Below, piece after piece: positions 9,850 to 18,838 of a stretch of DNA of 64,000 nucleotides. The DNA is from Jiulongibacter sp966250325 (lineage in GTDB: Bacteria > Bacteroidota > Bacteroidia > Cytophagales > Spirosomataceae): positions 1 to 64,000 of the forward strand of contig CBINGY010000012.1 of the NCBI GenBank assembly GCA_966250325.1, in the 5' to 3' direction. Each line of letters starts with the position of its first letter. Position 1 is the stretch's first letter. The position numbers were made by a program, and so were the translations under genes. Below the pieces are notes generated by a model. That model worked only from the letters and a program-made list of their open reading frames with translations, did no database searches and was not told where the DNA came from.

Positions 9850-10299
9850 ATGAAGAAACTTCTATTCCTTTCCTTGTACTTTTTGTTTCACTATTCAGGT
9901 TACGGGCAGTATGATAAAAATCTGGCAGACAGCCTGGGTGCAGATGAATACGGAATGAAAACCTAAGTAATAGCATTCCTTAAAACAGGCCCCAACCGCA
10001 CAGAAGAGCCCGAAGCCTCTGCCAAACTCATGAGGGCACATCTTGATAATATCATACGGCTAGAAACAGAAGGAAAGCTCATTCTTGCAGGTCCGTTCTA
10101 TCAGGATACAGAAAATTCGGATTTAAGAGGAATCTACATATTTAATGTGGATGATTTGGAAGAAGCCCGCCAGTTAACTGCGACAGACCCCGCCATTCAA
10201 AGTGGACATCTGGTGATGGAACTAAAGAAATGGTATGGCACTGCGGCCCTTCTAATGTTACACCCCTATTACGATAAAATATCCAAAAAGAAGATTTAA
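9850..10299 (+). pseudogene. Secreted YCII-related protein interrupted by in-frame TAA
   Basis: An ATG at 9850 opens a typical signal peptide (MKKLLFLSLYFLFHYSGYGQ), and the frame runs to 10299 with a single interruption: TAA at 9964-9966. After the stop the same frame gives VIAFLKTGPNR, then LETEGKLILAGPFYQD and GIYIFNVDDLEEARQL, the signature of YCII-domain proteins. Homologues normally have an aromatic residue, often Tyr (TAT/TAC), just before this V-x-x-FLKxGPNR strand, so one substitution explains the stop. Undamaged length would be 149 residues. The fragment from the internal ATG at 10030 lacks the first strand. It overlaps the convergent DUF3108 gene by 4 bases. A sequencing error is possible. 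Confidence 0.75.
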
Positions 10300-11078
10300 G
10301 ACCATTTGAAAGGCGTTCTTACCTTGCTATATCCGGTAAGCTCCATGTCAATGGTTCCGAAAGAAAAGTCAATTTCCAGTTTGACTGGTACACGGTTTGG
10401 GTCGTCTGAAACATATATGCGTATGGCTTCATCACCCTTAAAAAGTTTGTTATCTGGCAAAACAGGATTTAACCTTAATACCTGCATTTTGCCAAACCGG
10501 TTTTTTACCACATCTTTTCCCGCAAAACGAACCTGCATATTGTATAATTCGTCATCAAAAAACATCGGTGCCTGCACTTTATGGCCTACTCCCATTTTCG
10601 AGAAATCCACGGTTCGTAAATAATAATACCCGGAAATGACATCCTGTACGTATTGGGGCACTTTATACTGAGTAACTTTTTGCTTCTCCTCCCGCTTAAC
10701 CAGATTACGATCATGATCAAATTCAAAAACCTGATCGCGGGAATAGCTATTCTCTCTGGCACTGTAGATAAATCTTTGCGGAATGATGGCCGTGGTATCA
10801 ACAAATGACCTGTAGATATTTTTCACCTTCCATATACTTGCCATACCCGCTGTTCGACCCTCCACATTCACGCGGTAGCAGGGCCGGTTGTTGACGTTGA
10901 AGATTTTGTCATGAACATCCACCTTCGCCTGTCCCACTGTCAGGATTCCATATTTTACTTTATACACATAACTCTCCCCTGCCTGGAAACTGGTATTCTC
11001 CACATGCCGTAGCCGTACAGCCTGAATGCCAGTAAGTGCGGTTAGTACCAGTATACTCGCAATAACAATCTTTTTCAT
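10296..11078 (-). CDS. DUF3108 domain periplasmic protein
   Basis: The 260-residue product has a signal peptide (MKKIVIASILVLTALTGIQA) followed by the DUF3108 beta-barrel-like fold: GESYVYKVKYGILTVGQA, then WKVKNIYRSFVDTTAIIPQRF and near the end IRIYVSDDPNRVPVKLEI. The family is exported and of unknown function. The start at 11078 lies 4 bases after the stop of the upstream aminopeptidase gene; an ATG at 11093 would add five residues and overlap that gene by 11 bases. The two genes are probably one transcription unit. Confidence 0.85.
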   Translation of the reverse strand: MKKIVIASILVLTALTGIQAVRLRHVENTSFQAGESYVYKVKYGILTVGQAKVDVHDKIFNVNNRPCYRVNVEGRTAGMASIWKVKNIYRSFVDTTAIIPQRFIYSARENSYSRDQVFEFDHDRNLVKREEKQKVTQYKVPQYVQDVISGYYYLRTVDFSKMGVGHKVQAPMFFDDELYNMQVRFAGKDVVKNRFGKMQVLRLNPVLPDNKLFKGDEAIRIYVSDDPNRVPVKLEIDFSFGTIDMELTGYSKVRTPFKWS

Positions 11079-11082
11079 AGAA

Positions 11083-12108
11083 CTAAGTTGCATATTTCTT
11101 CTTCAGGTATTTCAAATAGAGCTTAAAATTGCTGTTAAACTTACTTTTAAACTCCTTTTCAAAATACGTTTGTTTTGCCTGGTATGTTTTAAATGCGGTA
11201 AAATACGCATTATTAACACTACCTCTGCCTTTGTAATTCAACCTACCCGATCGGTCTAACCTGACAGCCTGAAGCATAATTTCATCGATGAGGTTATATT
11301 TCAGACTATCTTTTACATTAGATGCCATTTCCGGGGTAAAGGTTTGAAACAGGCTATCTAATCTCATTGTAGCCGATCTCATATGATCCGCATATTTTTT
11401 TTGAAAATCTAATTCCTGCAAGTACTCATTCAATTGTCGCGACTGAGGTCCATATCTTGACTCTAAGAAAATTCTTGCTCCATGGTCTCCCACAAAATCA
11501 GCCAGATTTTCATTAAATTCCAGATTATCTCTAACAAAAAGTGTTCCGTGTGTTAACTCGTGCAGAATAAGTGCGGCTAGTTGGCCCTCGCTTTTGGTAA
11601 GCATCGAACTCAGAATAGGATCATTCAGATAACCTAAAGTACTCCAGGCCGAAACTTCGCCAATCCTTACATCAAGCCCCTGTTTTTTAAGTTCCTGAGC
11701 TTCTTTCGTTGTTCTCCATTCTTCAAAATGTCCTTTGTAAGGAAATTGACCAAATAGCGGAAACCGCCAGATGTAAGGCTCCAGACGATAGGGCTCTGAT
11801 GCGGTAATTACCCAGATGAGAGGTTTGCCGTTTTGCTCATAATAGGTCTCATAGCTTCCACTTGGGTTTAAACCCAGCGAATCTTCTGAAAACTTTCGGA
11901 TAGCCTTTATGAGTTCAATTTTGTATTTCAAACTGTCTGGAAAATCCTTATCAGCCAATTTCTCACTAACCAGCTCAGTATGAAGAAGTACCATAACTTG
12001 CCCTTTTGCCTGCCGGGCACCGTAATTGACCGTTTCAAAATTAAACGCATAAAAAAGCAGGATAACTAAAAGGAAGATGCTGCCAGCAAATCTTACAATT
12101 TTCTTCAT
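11083..12108 (-). CDS. Putative zinc aminopeptidase (PF10023 type)
   Basis: The 341-residue protein has an N-terminal membrane or signal segment (residues about 8-22) and the zinc motif HELTH at 183-187 with NENLADFVGDHGA about 18 residues later supplying the third ligand. GARQAKGQVMVL near the start and LGYLNDPILSSML before the zinc site are characteristic of the putative aminopeptidase family PF10023, found in both Proteobacteria and Bacteroidota. It is probably anchored in the inner membrane with its catalytic domain outside. Peptidase activity is inferred from the motif only. Its ATG sits directly behind the recA terminator hairpin. Confidence 0.82.
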   Translation of the reverse strand: MKKIVRFAGSIFLLVILLFYAFNFETVNYGARQAKGQVMVLLHTELVSEKLADKDFPDSLKYKIELIKAIRKFSEDSLGLNPSGSYETYYEQNGKPLIWVITASEPYRLEPYIWRFPLFGQFPYKGHFEEWRTTKEAQELKKQGLDVRIGEVSAWSTLGYLNDPILSSMLTKSEGQLAALILHELTHGTLFVRDNLEFNENLADFVGDHGARIFLESRYGPQSRQLNEYLQELDFQKKYADHMRSATMRLDSLFQTFTPEMASNVKDSLKYNLIDEIMLQAVRLDRSGRLNYKGRGSVNNAYFTAFKTYQAKQTYFEKEFKSKFNSNFKLYLKYLKKKYAT

Positions 12109-12134
12109 AAAAAAAGTGGACTAATGCCCACTTT
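12108..12134 (-). terminator. recA terminator
   Basis: On the minus strand AAAGTGG and CCACTTT form a 7-pair stem around an 8-base loop, followed by a run of T that reaches the ATG of the next gene. It lies about 30 bases after the recA stop codon. Confidence 0.7.
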
Positions 12135-12163
12135 AAAACGTTTATTAAATTCAAAAATTTTCG

Positions 12164-13210
12164 TTATTCGTCAACACCATCCGATTCGCCACCCTTATCC
12201 AGGAGCAATTCGCTGTTACCGGCCACGGTTTCCTTGATTCTCAATTCCAATTCTTCCATTAACTCCGGAGTGTCTTTGATTAACCCCTTCACAGAGTCAC
12301 GCCCCTGACCGAGTCGGTCTTCCTTGTATGAGAACCAGGAGCCCGATTTTTTCACGATGTCTAAATCTACGGCCAGATCAAGAACTTCACCTGACTTAGA
12401 AACGCCTTCACCATACATAATATCGAATTCGATCACTTTAAAAGGAGGTGCAACTTTATTTTTCACCACTTTAACCCGTGTGCGGTTACCCACTACCTCT
12501 GCATTATTGTCCTTAATCTGGCCAATGCGTCTGATATCAATTCTCACAGAAGCATAAAACTTCAGAGCATTTCCACCCGTTGTAGTTTCGGGTGAGCCAA
12601 ACATCACACCAATTTTGTCACGCAACTGGTTAATGAAGATACAGCAGCATCCCGTTTTGTTGATGGTTCCGGTTAGTTTTCTGAGGGCCTGAGACATCAG
12701 ACGGGCCTGAAGCCCCATTTTGCTGTCCCCCATTTCACCTTCCAGTTCGGCCTTGGGCACCAGGGCCGCTACTGAGTCAATCACACATATATCAATAGCC
12801 CCTGAAGAAATGAGGTGCTCTGCAATTTCAAGAGCCTGCTCACCGTAATCTGGCTGTGAAATGAGAAGATTTGCAGTGTCAATACCGAGTTTTTCCGCGT
12901 ACAACCTGTCGAAGGCGTGCTCAGCGTCTATAATTGCAGCAATCCCGCCCTTTTTCTGTGCTTCTGCAATAGCATGCATAGCGAGAGTGGTTTTACCCGA
13001 TGATTCAGGTCCGTAAATTTCAACAATTCTGCCTTTAGGGAAACCTCCCACACCCAAAGCAAGATCAAGACCCAGCGAACCGGTTGAAATGGTTGGTACT
13101 TCCATGACATTCGTATCACTTAATCTCATTACTGTGCCTTTACCAAAGGCTTTGTCGAGTTTATCGATTGTTGTCTGGAGAATTTTTAGTTTTTCTTTAT
13201 TTTCTGCCAT
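12164..13210 (-). CDS. recA: Recombinase RecA
   Basis: A complete 348-residue RecA, the usual length. The Walker A sequence GPESSGKTT is at residues 67-75, Walker B CVIDSVAAL follows, and loop 2 with FINQLRDKIGVMFGSPETT is intact. RecA forms the ATP-dependent filament on single-stranded DNA for recombination and SOS induction. The acidic C-terminus (GGESDGVDE) is as in other bacteria. The ATG at 13210 is well placed, with a minus-strand TATCTTTG element at 13253-13260 as a candidate -7 promoter box. No LexA-type palindrome was recognised by eye. The gene is followed by its own hairpin terminator. Confidence 0.98.
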   Translation of the reverse strand: MAENKEKLKILQTTIDKLDKAFGKGTVMRLSDTNVMEVPTISTGSLGLDLALGVGGFPKGRIVEIYGPESSGKTTLAMHAIAEAQKKGGIAAIIDAEHAFDRLYAEKLGIDTANLLISQPDYGEQALEIAEHLISSGAIDICVIDSVAALVPKAELEGEMGDSKMGLQARLMSQALRKLTGTINKTGCCCIFINQLRDKIGVMFGSPETTTGGNALKFYASVRIDIRRIGQIKDNNAEVVGNRTRVKVVKNKVAPPFKVIEFDIMYGEGVSKSGEVLDLAVDLDIVKKSGSWFSYKEDRLGQGRDSVKGLIKDTPELMEELELRIKETVAGNSELLLDKGGESDGVDE

Positions 13211-13252
13211 GGTAAAAATCTTAGCGTTTTAGGAAATTATTTTTTCTGCAGA

Positions 13253-13260
13253 CAAAGATA
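13253..13260 (-). promoter_or_regulatory. Candidate -7 element of recA
   Basis: The minus strand reads TATCTTTG, matching the Bacteroidota -7 consensus TAnnTTTG, about 43 bases before the recA ATG. No good -33 TTTG was found at the expected spacing. Confidence 0.4.
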
Positions 13261-13467
13261 TTGTATCATGGCAAATTTATCTAGCAACAATCTGCCAAGA
13301 ATTTTAGCAATGTGGTTTGTGCGTAATTTTCCCTGATTCTTTTAACTGATATTCATTCGGTTCATACTTTTCAGTATTCACTTACATGCTCTTTCGCACC
13401 GCTTGTTGATTAAATTCCACACATAGCCAATAAATGATGCATCTTTAGAGTTTAACTCAAAATTTGA

Positions 13468-13806
13468 ATGAGAAAGCTAATTTTCCTTTTAGTGGTAGCC
13501 CTTGTGGCTGTATTTACAAATCCTTCCATCGATGATCATAAAAAGGCTGTTGCTCAGAAAGTAACTGACCTGAAAAAAATAGATGAGGATATTGACGGTG
13601 ACGACCTCAAACGTATGGGTGCAGTTTTAGGAGATGCTATAGGTTTAAATACCATGGAAAAGTATCTGAATAACCATGTAGAGGTTAAAGATTTCAAGGT
13701 ATGCTCACTTACACAACTCAAAGTGAATGGAGAATTTAAGACCATCGGTATGGGTATCTTCGGAAAAGTATTTCTTTTTGATAATCTCACAGGTCTTACT
13801 TCTTAA
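13468..13806 (+). CDS. DUF4359 family exported protein
   Basis: The 112-residue product begins with a hydrophobic signal or anchor (MRKLIFLLVVALVAVFTNPS) followed by a short polar domain ending in KTIGMGIFGKVFLFDN. The NPSxxxH segment and the GxxGKV(F/W) end correspond to the DUF4359 family, of unknown function. It stands alone on the plus strand between the divergent recA and the pheT operon, with about 60 bases to the pheT promoter element. Confidence 0.75.
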   Translation: MRKLIFLLVVALVAVFTNPSIDDHKKAVAQKVTDLKKIDEDIDGDDLKRMGAVLGDAIGLNTMEKYLNNHVEVKDFKVCSLTQLKVNGEFKTIGMGIFGKVFLFDNLTGLTS

Positions 13807-13867
13807 CAAGTAACAAATTTCCTGTCCTTTCTTACAAAGCCCGGCTAAGCTCTCAAAGTTCTTTTTC

Positions 13868-13875
13868 TATCTTTG
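13868..13875 (+). promoter_or_regulatory. Candidate -7 element of the pheT operon
   Basis: TATCTTTG followed by C matches the Bacteroidota -7 consensus TAnnTTTG and lies 28 bases before the pheT ATG. The -33 TTTG is not evident. Confidence 0.5.
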
Positions 13876-13903
13876 CGGATTCAAAAATGAACCGCAAGAG
13901 CAC

Positions 13904-16327
13904 ATGATTGTTTCCTACAATACCTTAAAAAAACTGATTGATTTTCCGCACAATCCAGAAGAACTGTCGGCCTTACTAACAGACACGGGCCTCGAAGTGG
14001 AAGGTATTCATGAAGTACTACCTGTTCAAGGTGGTTTGAAAGGACTATGTATTGGTGAAGTAAAGGCTTGCGAAAGGCATCCAAATGCCGACAAATTGAG
14101 CTGTACCAAAGTGGATGTGGGGACAGAAAACCTTCTTGAGATCGTCTGCGGTGCACCTAATGTAGCCGCTGGTCAGAAAGTTATTGTTGCCACGGTCGGA
14201 TCTACCTTATTCCCCACTAACGGCGAATCTTTTGAAATCAAAAAATCGAAAATTCGGGGAGAAGTTTCAGAGGGAATGCTATGTGCAGAGGATGAAATAG
14301 GTCTTGGAACCTCTCATGCAGGCATCATGGTATTGGAAACCTCTTTGCCGAATGGAACACCAGCAGCTACCTATTTTAATCTTGAGCCCGATTACGCCAT
14401 TGAAATCGGACTTACGCCAAACCGATCCGATGCTGCATCCCATTTTGGTGTGGCCAGAGATATCAGAGCCAAAACCGGATCAGAAATCAGACTCCCTGAT
14501 GTTCGTAATTTCAAAACCGGGTCCGTACAGAATACCATTGTTTTGGAGGTTGAAAATACAGAAGCATGTCCCAGATTCTGTGCAGTAGAAATTCACGGAG
14601 TGGAAGTAAAGGAATCACCAGACTGGCTCAAAAGATTCCTTGCCACGATCGATGTAAACAGCATCAACAACCTTGTTGACATCAGCAACTACATCTGTCA
14701 CTTCCTGGGTCAGCCCATGCATATTTACGACGCCGACAAACTGAGAGGTAAAAGAGTAATAGCTGCTGTTCCTCCCAAAGGCACAAAAATCAGAACACTG
14801 GATGGTATTGAGCGTGAGTTAACCGGAAAAGATCTCGCTATTTGTGATGAAGAAGGCCCAATCGGAATGGCCGGAGTGTTTGGAGGCGAAGGCTCAGGTG
14901 TGAGTAATGCTACCAAAAATGTTTTTCTGGAAGTGGCCTATTTCAATGCCGACTGGGTGAGAAAAACATCCACTTCGCATGGACTAAAAACCGATGCAAG
15001 TTTCCGGTATGAAAGGGGGACAGACCCCAATATGCCGCCTTATGCTATCAAGGTGGCCGCACAATTAGTGAAAGATTTGGCAGGTGGCGAAATTTGCGAG
15101 CATCTTCTGGAAATATACCCTTCGGAAATTGCAAACTTTGAAATAGAGGTCAAATACAAAAACATTGATCGACTTCTTGGTAAAAAGCTGGACCGTGAAC
15201 TCATTAAGAGTATTTTGAGAAGTCTGGATATTCTGATTAATGACGAAACGGATTCAACCCTGCAACTTTCTGTGCCTCCATACCGTGTTGATGTGACCAG
15301 GGAAGCAGATATCATTGAAGAAATTTTGAGAATCTATGGGTTTCAACAAATTGAGCTATCCGAAAATTTATCATCAGATTTTATCTCGGGTTTTCCCGTG
15401 GTAGACAAAGACGGGCAGAGAATCAGAATATCAGAACACCTGGCGGCAAACGGATTCCACGAAATACAAACCTTATCTATTGTAAAACCACAGCAAAACG
15501 AAGCTTTAGGAGTGGATATGTCCACACAGGTGGCCTTACTTAATCCAATTAGCGAAGATTTGTCGGTACTCAGAAACAGCTTACTATTTAGTGGATTAAA
15601 TGCACTTAGCTATAATATTAACCGAAGAAACAGGGATCTTAAATTCTTTGAATTTGGGCGTTCTTATCAAAAAACGGCTACTGAGGCAGGCAACAGGTTC
15701 ACAGATAAACAGGTGCTGGGAATCTGGATTAGTGGAAATTCGGAAGCTGAAAGCTGGCAGTTAAAAACCCGGAGTCAGAATTTCTTTGACTTGAAAAACA
15801 CGCTGGATAAGTTTTGCAAAGCCATGAAACTGGTAAACCTTCAGATTAGAGAATCAGGTGAACGTATGTTTGAATATGGGCTGGAGTATCAGTTAAATAC
15901 GCGAACCATAATCAGTGCAGGAAAAGTAAAAGCTACCCACCTGAAATATGCGGGTCTGAAACAAGAGGTATTTTATGCAGAAATCGACTGGGAATATATT
16001 CTCAGGAAATACTCCCCGGATTCAAAATTCACCGAAATCCCCCGTTTTCCGGAAGTACGACGCGATCTCTCGCTGGTTATTGACCAGTCCATGCAGTTTG
16101 ATCAGATTGAAAGGGTGGCCACTCAGACAGAACGTAAGCTTTTGAAGTCTGTTAATATTTTCGACATCTACGCAGGCGATAAACTCGCAGAAGGAAAGAA
16201 ATCATACTCTGTAAGTTTTATTCTTCAGGATGAACAAAAAACGCTGGAAGATAAACAGATTGATAAGACCATGAACAGACTGATTGACGCCTTTGAGAAA
16301 GAACTTTCTGCAGAAATAAGGCGATAG
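13904..16327 (+). CDS. pheT: Phenylalanine-tRNA ligase beta subunit
   Basis: The 807-residue product is a full-length PheT. It begins with the standard N-terminal segment (MIVSYNTLKKLIDF), has the tRNA-binding OB domain (about 40-150, GLCIGEVKACERHPNADKL), the B3/B4 editing domain (about 200-400), the B5 region, the catalytic-like core with NPISEDLSVLRNSLL, and the C-terminal anticodon-binding FDX-ACB domain beginning near FPEVRRDLSLVID. With PheS it charges tRNA-Phe in the cytoplasm; pheS is not in the window. It heads a run with a coiled-coil gene, zapA and rny, with gaps of 11, 17 and 52 bases. Confidence 0.98.
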   Translation: MIVSYNTLKKLIDFPHNPEELSALLTDTGLEVEGIHEVLPVQGGLKGLCIGEVKACERHPNADKLSCTKVDVGTENLLEIVCGAPNVAAGQKVIVATVGSTLFPTNGESFEIKKSKIRGEVSEGMLCAEDEIGLGTSHAGIMVLETSLPNGTPAATYFNLEPDYAIEIGLTPNRSDAASHFGVARDIRAKTGSEIRLPDVRNFKTGSVQNTIVLEVENTEACPRFCAVEIHGVEVKESPDWLKRFLATIDVNSINNLVDISNYICHFLGQPMHIYDADKLRGKRVIAAVPPKGTKIRTLDGIERELTGKDLAICDEEGPIGMAGVFGGEGSGVSNATKNVFLEVAYFNADWVRKTSTSHGLKTDASFRYERGTDPNMPPYAIKVAAQLVKDLAGGEICEHLLEIYPSEIANFEIEVKYKNIDRLLGKKLDRELIKSILRSLDILINDETDSTLQLSVPPYRVDVTREADIIEEILRIYGFQQIELSENLSSDFISGFPVVDKDGQRIRISEHLAANGFHEIQTLSIVKPQQNEALGVDMSTQVALLNPISEDLSVLRNSLLFSGLNALSYNINRRNRDLKFFEFGRSYQKTATEAGNRFTDKQVLGIWISGNSEAESWQLKTRSQNFFDLKNTLDKFCKAMKLVNLQIRESGERMFEYGLEYQLNTRTIISAGKVKATHLKYAGLKQEVFYAEIDWEYILRKYSPDSKFTEIPRFPEVRRDLSLVIDQSMQFDQIERVATQTERKLLKSVNIFDIYAGDKLAEGKKSYSVSFILQDEQKTLEDKQIDKTMNRLIDAFEKELSAEIRR

Positions 16328-16338
16328 CCTTTTATCAA

Positions 16339-16731
16339 ATGGAGAAAAACAAACACCAGTTTGAACAGGAAAACGCCCTGCTTTTTGCCCGTCTGGAAGA
16401 ATTGTCCGGGAAGGTAGAGGAGCGTATTGCCAAAGTGAAAGTGTTTGAACAAAAAATAATCGGCCTGGAATTTGAATTTAAAAAATTAAGTGAGGAACGT
16501 GACAACTTGAAAAAGCAATTGGCTTTCCTCAAAAAAGAAAGAGAACAATCTTCTGCAAAAGTGAGAATACTGGATGAGCTGGAAAATCAAAATTTTAGTA
16601 TTAGGAATAAAATTGCTAAGATTGTATCCAATATTGATAGTCAGGAGGTAAGTGAAGAAGTAGTTAAGGATTTGATGTCAACTTTGATAGGCGAAATTGA
16701 CGATTGTATACGCCTGTTACAGAATAAATAG
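16339..16731 (+). CDS. Coiled-coil protein between pheT and zapA
   Basis: A 130-residue, mostly helical protein. Residues about 1-90 are a continuous heptad-rich coiled coil (LEELSGKVEERIAKVKVFEQ and on), followed by a short helix ending in DDCIRLLQNK. It is highly charged with no signal peptide. It is not similar by eye to a named family, but its position directly before zapA in a conserved Bacteroidota gene order suggests a division-related role like that of the coiled-coil ZapB. That role is inference; the sequence alone shows only a coiled coil. Confidence 0.75.
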   Translation: MEKNKHQFEQENALLFARLEELSGKVEERIAKVKVFEQKIIGLEFEFKKLSEERDNLKKQLAFLKKEREQSSAKVRILDELENQNFSIRNKIAKIVSNIDSQEVSEEVVKDLMSTLIGEIDDCIRLLQNK

Positions 16732-16748
16732 ATGCTTTTCTGAGTATA

Positions 16749-17042
16749 ATGGAAACCGAAAAAGTCAAAGTAAATATTAAGTTGAACGGCGAATTAATAC
16801 CGTTTAGCATACATGCTGATGACGAACCATTTTACAGAGATGCGGCGGAAAAAATAGCTGAGAAACTGGCTGAACTTCAGAATAAGTACGGCTCAGTAAC
16901 CAAAGCAGAAGTACTACTGGCGGCGGTGGCTGTAGAAGCCATGGTAGACGCCCTGCAGGCCCATACCCGTTATGAGCGATTGAAAGTAGAAGTAGGAACC
17001 CGTTTGCAGTCTATTGATGAACGTTTGACAACCCGAATTTGA
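16749..17042 (+). CDS. zapA: Cell division protein ZapA
   Basis: A 97-residue protein matching ZapA: N-terminal beta strands (VKVNIKLNGELIPFSI), the segment DEPFYRDAAEKIAEKLAEL, and a long C-terminal helix (TKAEVLLAAVAVEAMVDALQ) that forms the tetramer coiled coil. ZapA bundles FtsZ protofilaments at the division ring. It follows the coiled-coil gene by 17 bases and precedes rny by 52 bases. Confidence 0.9.
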   Translation: METEKVKVNIKLNGELIPFSIHADDEPFYRDAAEKIAEKLAELQNKYGSVTKAEVLLAAVAVEAMVDALQAHTRYERLKVEVGTRLQSIDERLTTRI

Positions 17043-17054
17043 GCTTCTCCCCTC

Positions 17055-17093
17055 CTTACGTCAATGAATTTATTCATTAAATAAAAACGTAAG
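17055..17093 (+). promoter_or_regulatory. Nested hairpin in front of rny
   Basis: CTTACGT (17055-17061) pairs with ACGTAAG (17087-17093), enclosing a second perfect inverted repeat AATGAAT / ATTCATT (17063-17069 / 17072-17078). The outer arm ends one base before the rny ATG, so a folded RNA would cover the ribosome-binding region. Regulatory function is inferred. Confidence 0.4.
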
Positions 17094-17094
17094 A

Positions 17095-18660
17095 ATGTCT
17101 GAATACCTATTGTTAATTGTAGGCCTCGCGGTGGGAATCGTTGGAGGATATTTTCTTGGAAAAACCTTGCTTCAAAAGTCAGTAAAAAACCAGGAAGAAG
17201 AAGCAGAAAGAGCTGCTGAGCGTATCGTAAAAGAAGCCCATGTTACAGCAGAAAACATCAAAAGAGATCGTAAACTTGAGGCCAAAGAGCACTTCCTGAA
17301 ATTAAAAAGTGAATTTGAAGATGATGCGAATAAGAAAAAAGCCATCATTATTCAGAATGAACAAAAAGTGAAGCAAATGCAGCAGCAGGCTGCTCAGCTT
17401 CTTGAAAAAACGAAAAGGGAAGAAAATGAATTGAACTCTCTTCGTGATAAACTGAACGGCCAGATGGAGGCCGCCACAAAACGGAAAGAAGAGGCTGATA
17501 AACTTCTTCAGCAGCAGGTAGAACAACTTGAAAAACTTGCAGGACTTTCCGCCGAACAGGCCAAAGAGCAATTGGTGGACGCACTTCGTGCAGAAGCAGA
17601 ATCCAAAGCTTCCTCCTATGTCAAGCAAAGTATTGAAGAGGCGAAATTATCGGCTACAAAAGAAGCTAAGAAAATCATTATCCAAACCATTCAGCGTACT
17701 GCAGCTGAACAGGCTATTGAAAACTGTGTTTCTGTTTTCAATATTGAAAGTGACGAAATCAAAGGTAAAATTATTGGTAGAGAAGGCCGTAATATCCGTG
17801 CACTTGAAGCCGCCACAGGTGCAGAAATCATTGTAGATGATACGCCCGAGGCAATTGTAATCTCAAGTTTTGATCCGGTTCGCAGAGAGGTGACCAGACT
17901 ATCACTACACAGACTCGTGCAGGATGGCCGTATTCACCCGGCACGAATTGAAGAGGTAGTAAACAAAACACAAAAAGAAATTGACAATGAAATTATAGAG
18001 ATCGGAGAAAAAACCGTTCTGGAACTCGGAATTCACGGCCTGCATCCCGAGTTGATCAAAATGGTAGGCAGAATGCGTTTCCGTTCTTCATATGGTCAAA
18101 ACCTGCTTCAGCACTCCAAGGAAGTAGCCCGACTATCTGCTACCATGGCTGCCGAAATGGGCTTTAACGTAAAACTTGCAAAACGGGCTGGTCTTCTCCA
18201 CGATATTGGTAAGGTTTATCAGGAAGAATCTGATCTTCCGCACGCCATTCTGGGAATGGAGCTTGCTAAAAAATACAAGGAACATCCGGAAGTATGCAAT
18301 GCAATCGGAGCCCACCACGATGAAATCGAAATGACGGCCATGATTTCTCCGGTTATTCAGGTTTGTGATGCCATCAGCGGTTCACGACCAGGTGCTCGCA
18401 GAGAGATGATGGATTCATACGTACAGCGTCTGCATGATCTGGAAGATCTTGCTTTAAACTTTGATGGAGTGGAGAAATGCTATGCCATCCAGGCGGGTCG
18501 CGAACTTCGGGTGATCGTGGATGCAGAAAGAGTTACAGACGAGGTGGCAGGCATGCTTTCCTTCAATATCTCTCAGAAAATAGAAAAAGAGATGCAGTAC
18601 CCGGGGCAGATTAAAGTAACTGTTATACGCGAAATGCGATCAGTGGCTTATGCGAAATAA
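17095..18660 (+). CDS. rny: Ribonuclease Y
   Basis: The 521-residue protein has the RNase Y layout: N-terminal membrane helix (YLLLIVGLAVGIVGGYFLG), long coiled coil to about residue 200, a KH RNA-binding domain with GKIIGREGRNIRALEAATG, and an HD domain with catalytic HDIGK (His369-Asp370). It is a membrane-bound endoribonuclease that starts mRNA decay. It ends the pheT operon and is closed by a strong terminator. A hairpin at its start codon may adjust its translation. Confidence 0.97.
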   Translation: MSEYLLLIVGLAVGIVGGYFLGKTLLQKSVKNQEEEAERAAERIVKEAHVTAENIKRDRKLEAKEHFLKLKSEFEDDANKKKAIIIQNEQKVKQMQQQAAQLLEKTKREENELNSLRDKLNGQMEAATKRKEEADKLLQQQVEQLEKLAGLSAEQAKEQLVDALRAEAESKASSYVKQSIEEAKLSATKEAKKIIIQTIQRTAAEQAIENCVSVFNIESDEIKGKIIGREGRNIRALEAATGAEIIVDDTPEAIVISSFDPVRREVTRLSLHRLVQDGRIHPARIEEVVNKTQKEIDNEIIEIGEKTVLELGIHGLHPELIKMVGRMRFRSSYGQNLLQHSKEVARLSATMAAEMGFNVKLAKRAGLLHDIGKVYQEESDLPHAILGMELAKKYKEHPEVCNAIGAHHDEIEMTAMISPVIQVCDAISGSRPGARREMMDSYVQRLHDLEDLALNFDGVEKCYAIQAGRELRVIVDAERVTDEVAGMLSFNISQKIEKEMQYPGQIKVTVIREMRSVAYAK

Positions 18661-18677
18661 ACCATTAAGGTTCACAG

Positions 18678-18715
18678 AAACCCCGGAAATATACCTTCCG
18701 GGGTTTCGTTTTTTT
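18678..18715 (+). terminator. Rho-independent terminator of the pheT-rny operon
   Basis: AAACCCCGGAA and TTCCGGGGTTT form an 11-pair stem with a 7-base loop, followed by CG and seven T. It lies 18 bases after the rny stop. Confidence 0.9.
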
Positions 18716-18838
18716 GAGGGATTTGTTAATGGAATCATAAGGAACATTTTTTTGAGGAAGCCAAGTCAACCTTTTGAAACGTAGCTTCATCTAACAAGCA
18801 ATTAATACTAGTTTACAACTCTAAAACATATGACAGCT

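Noticed and set aside
9964..9966. Recoding of the TAA in the YCII gene as an amino acid
   Set aside because: TAA is not used for selenocysteine or pyrrolysine, and other genes here end with TAA normally.
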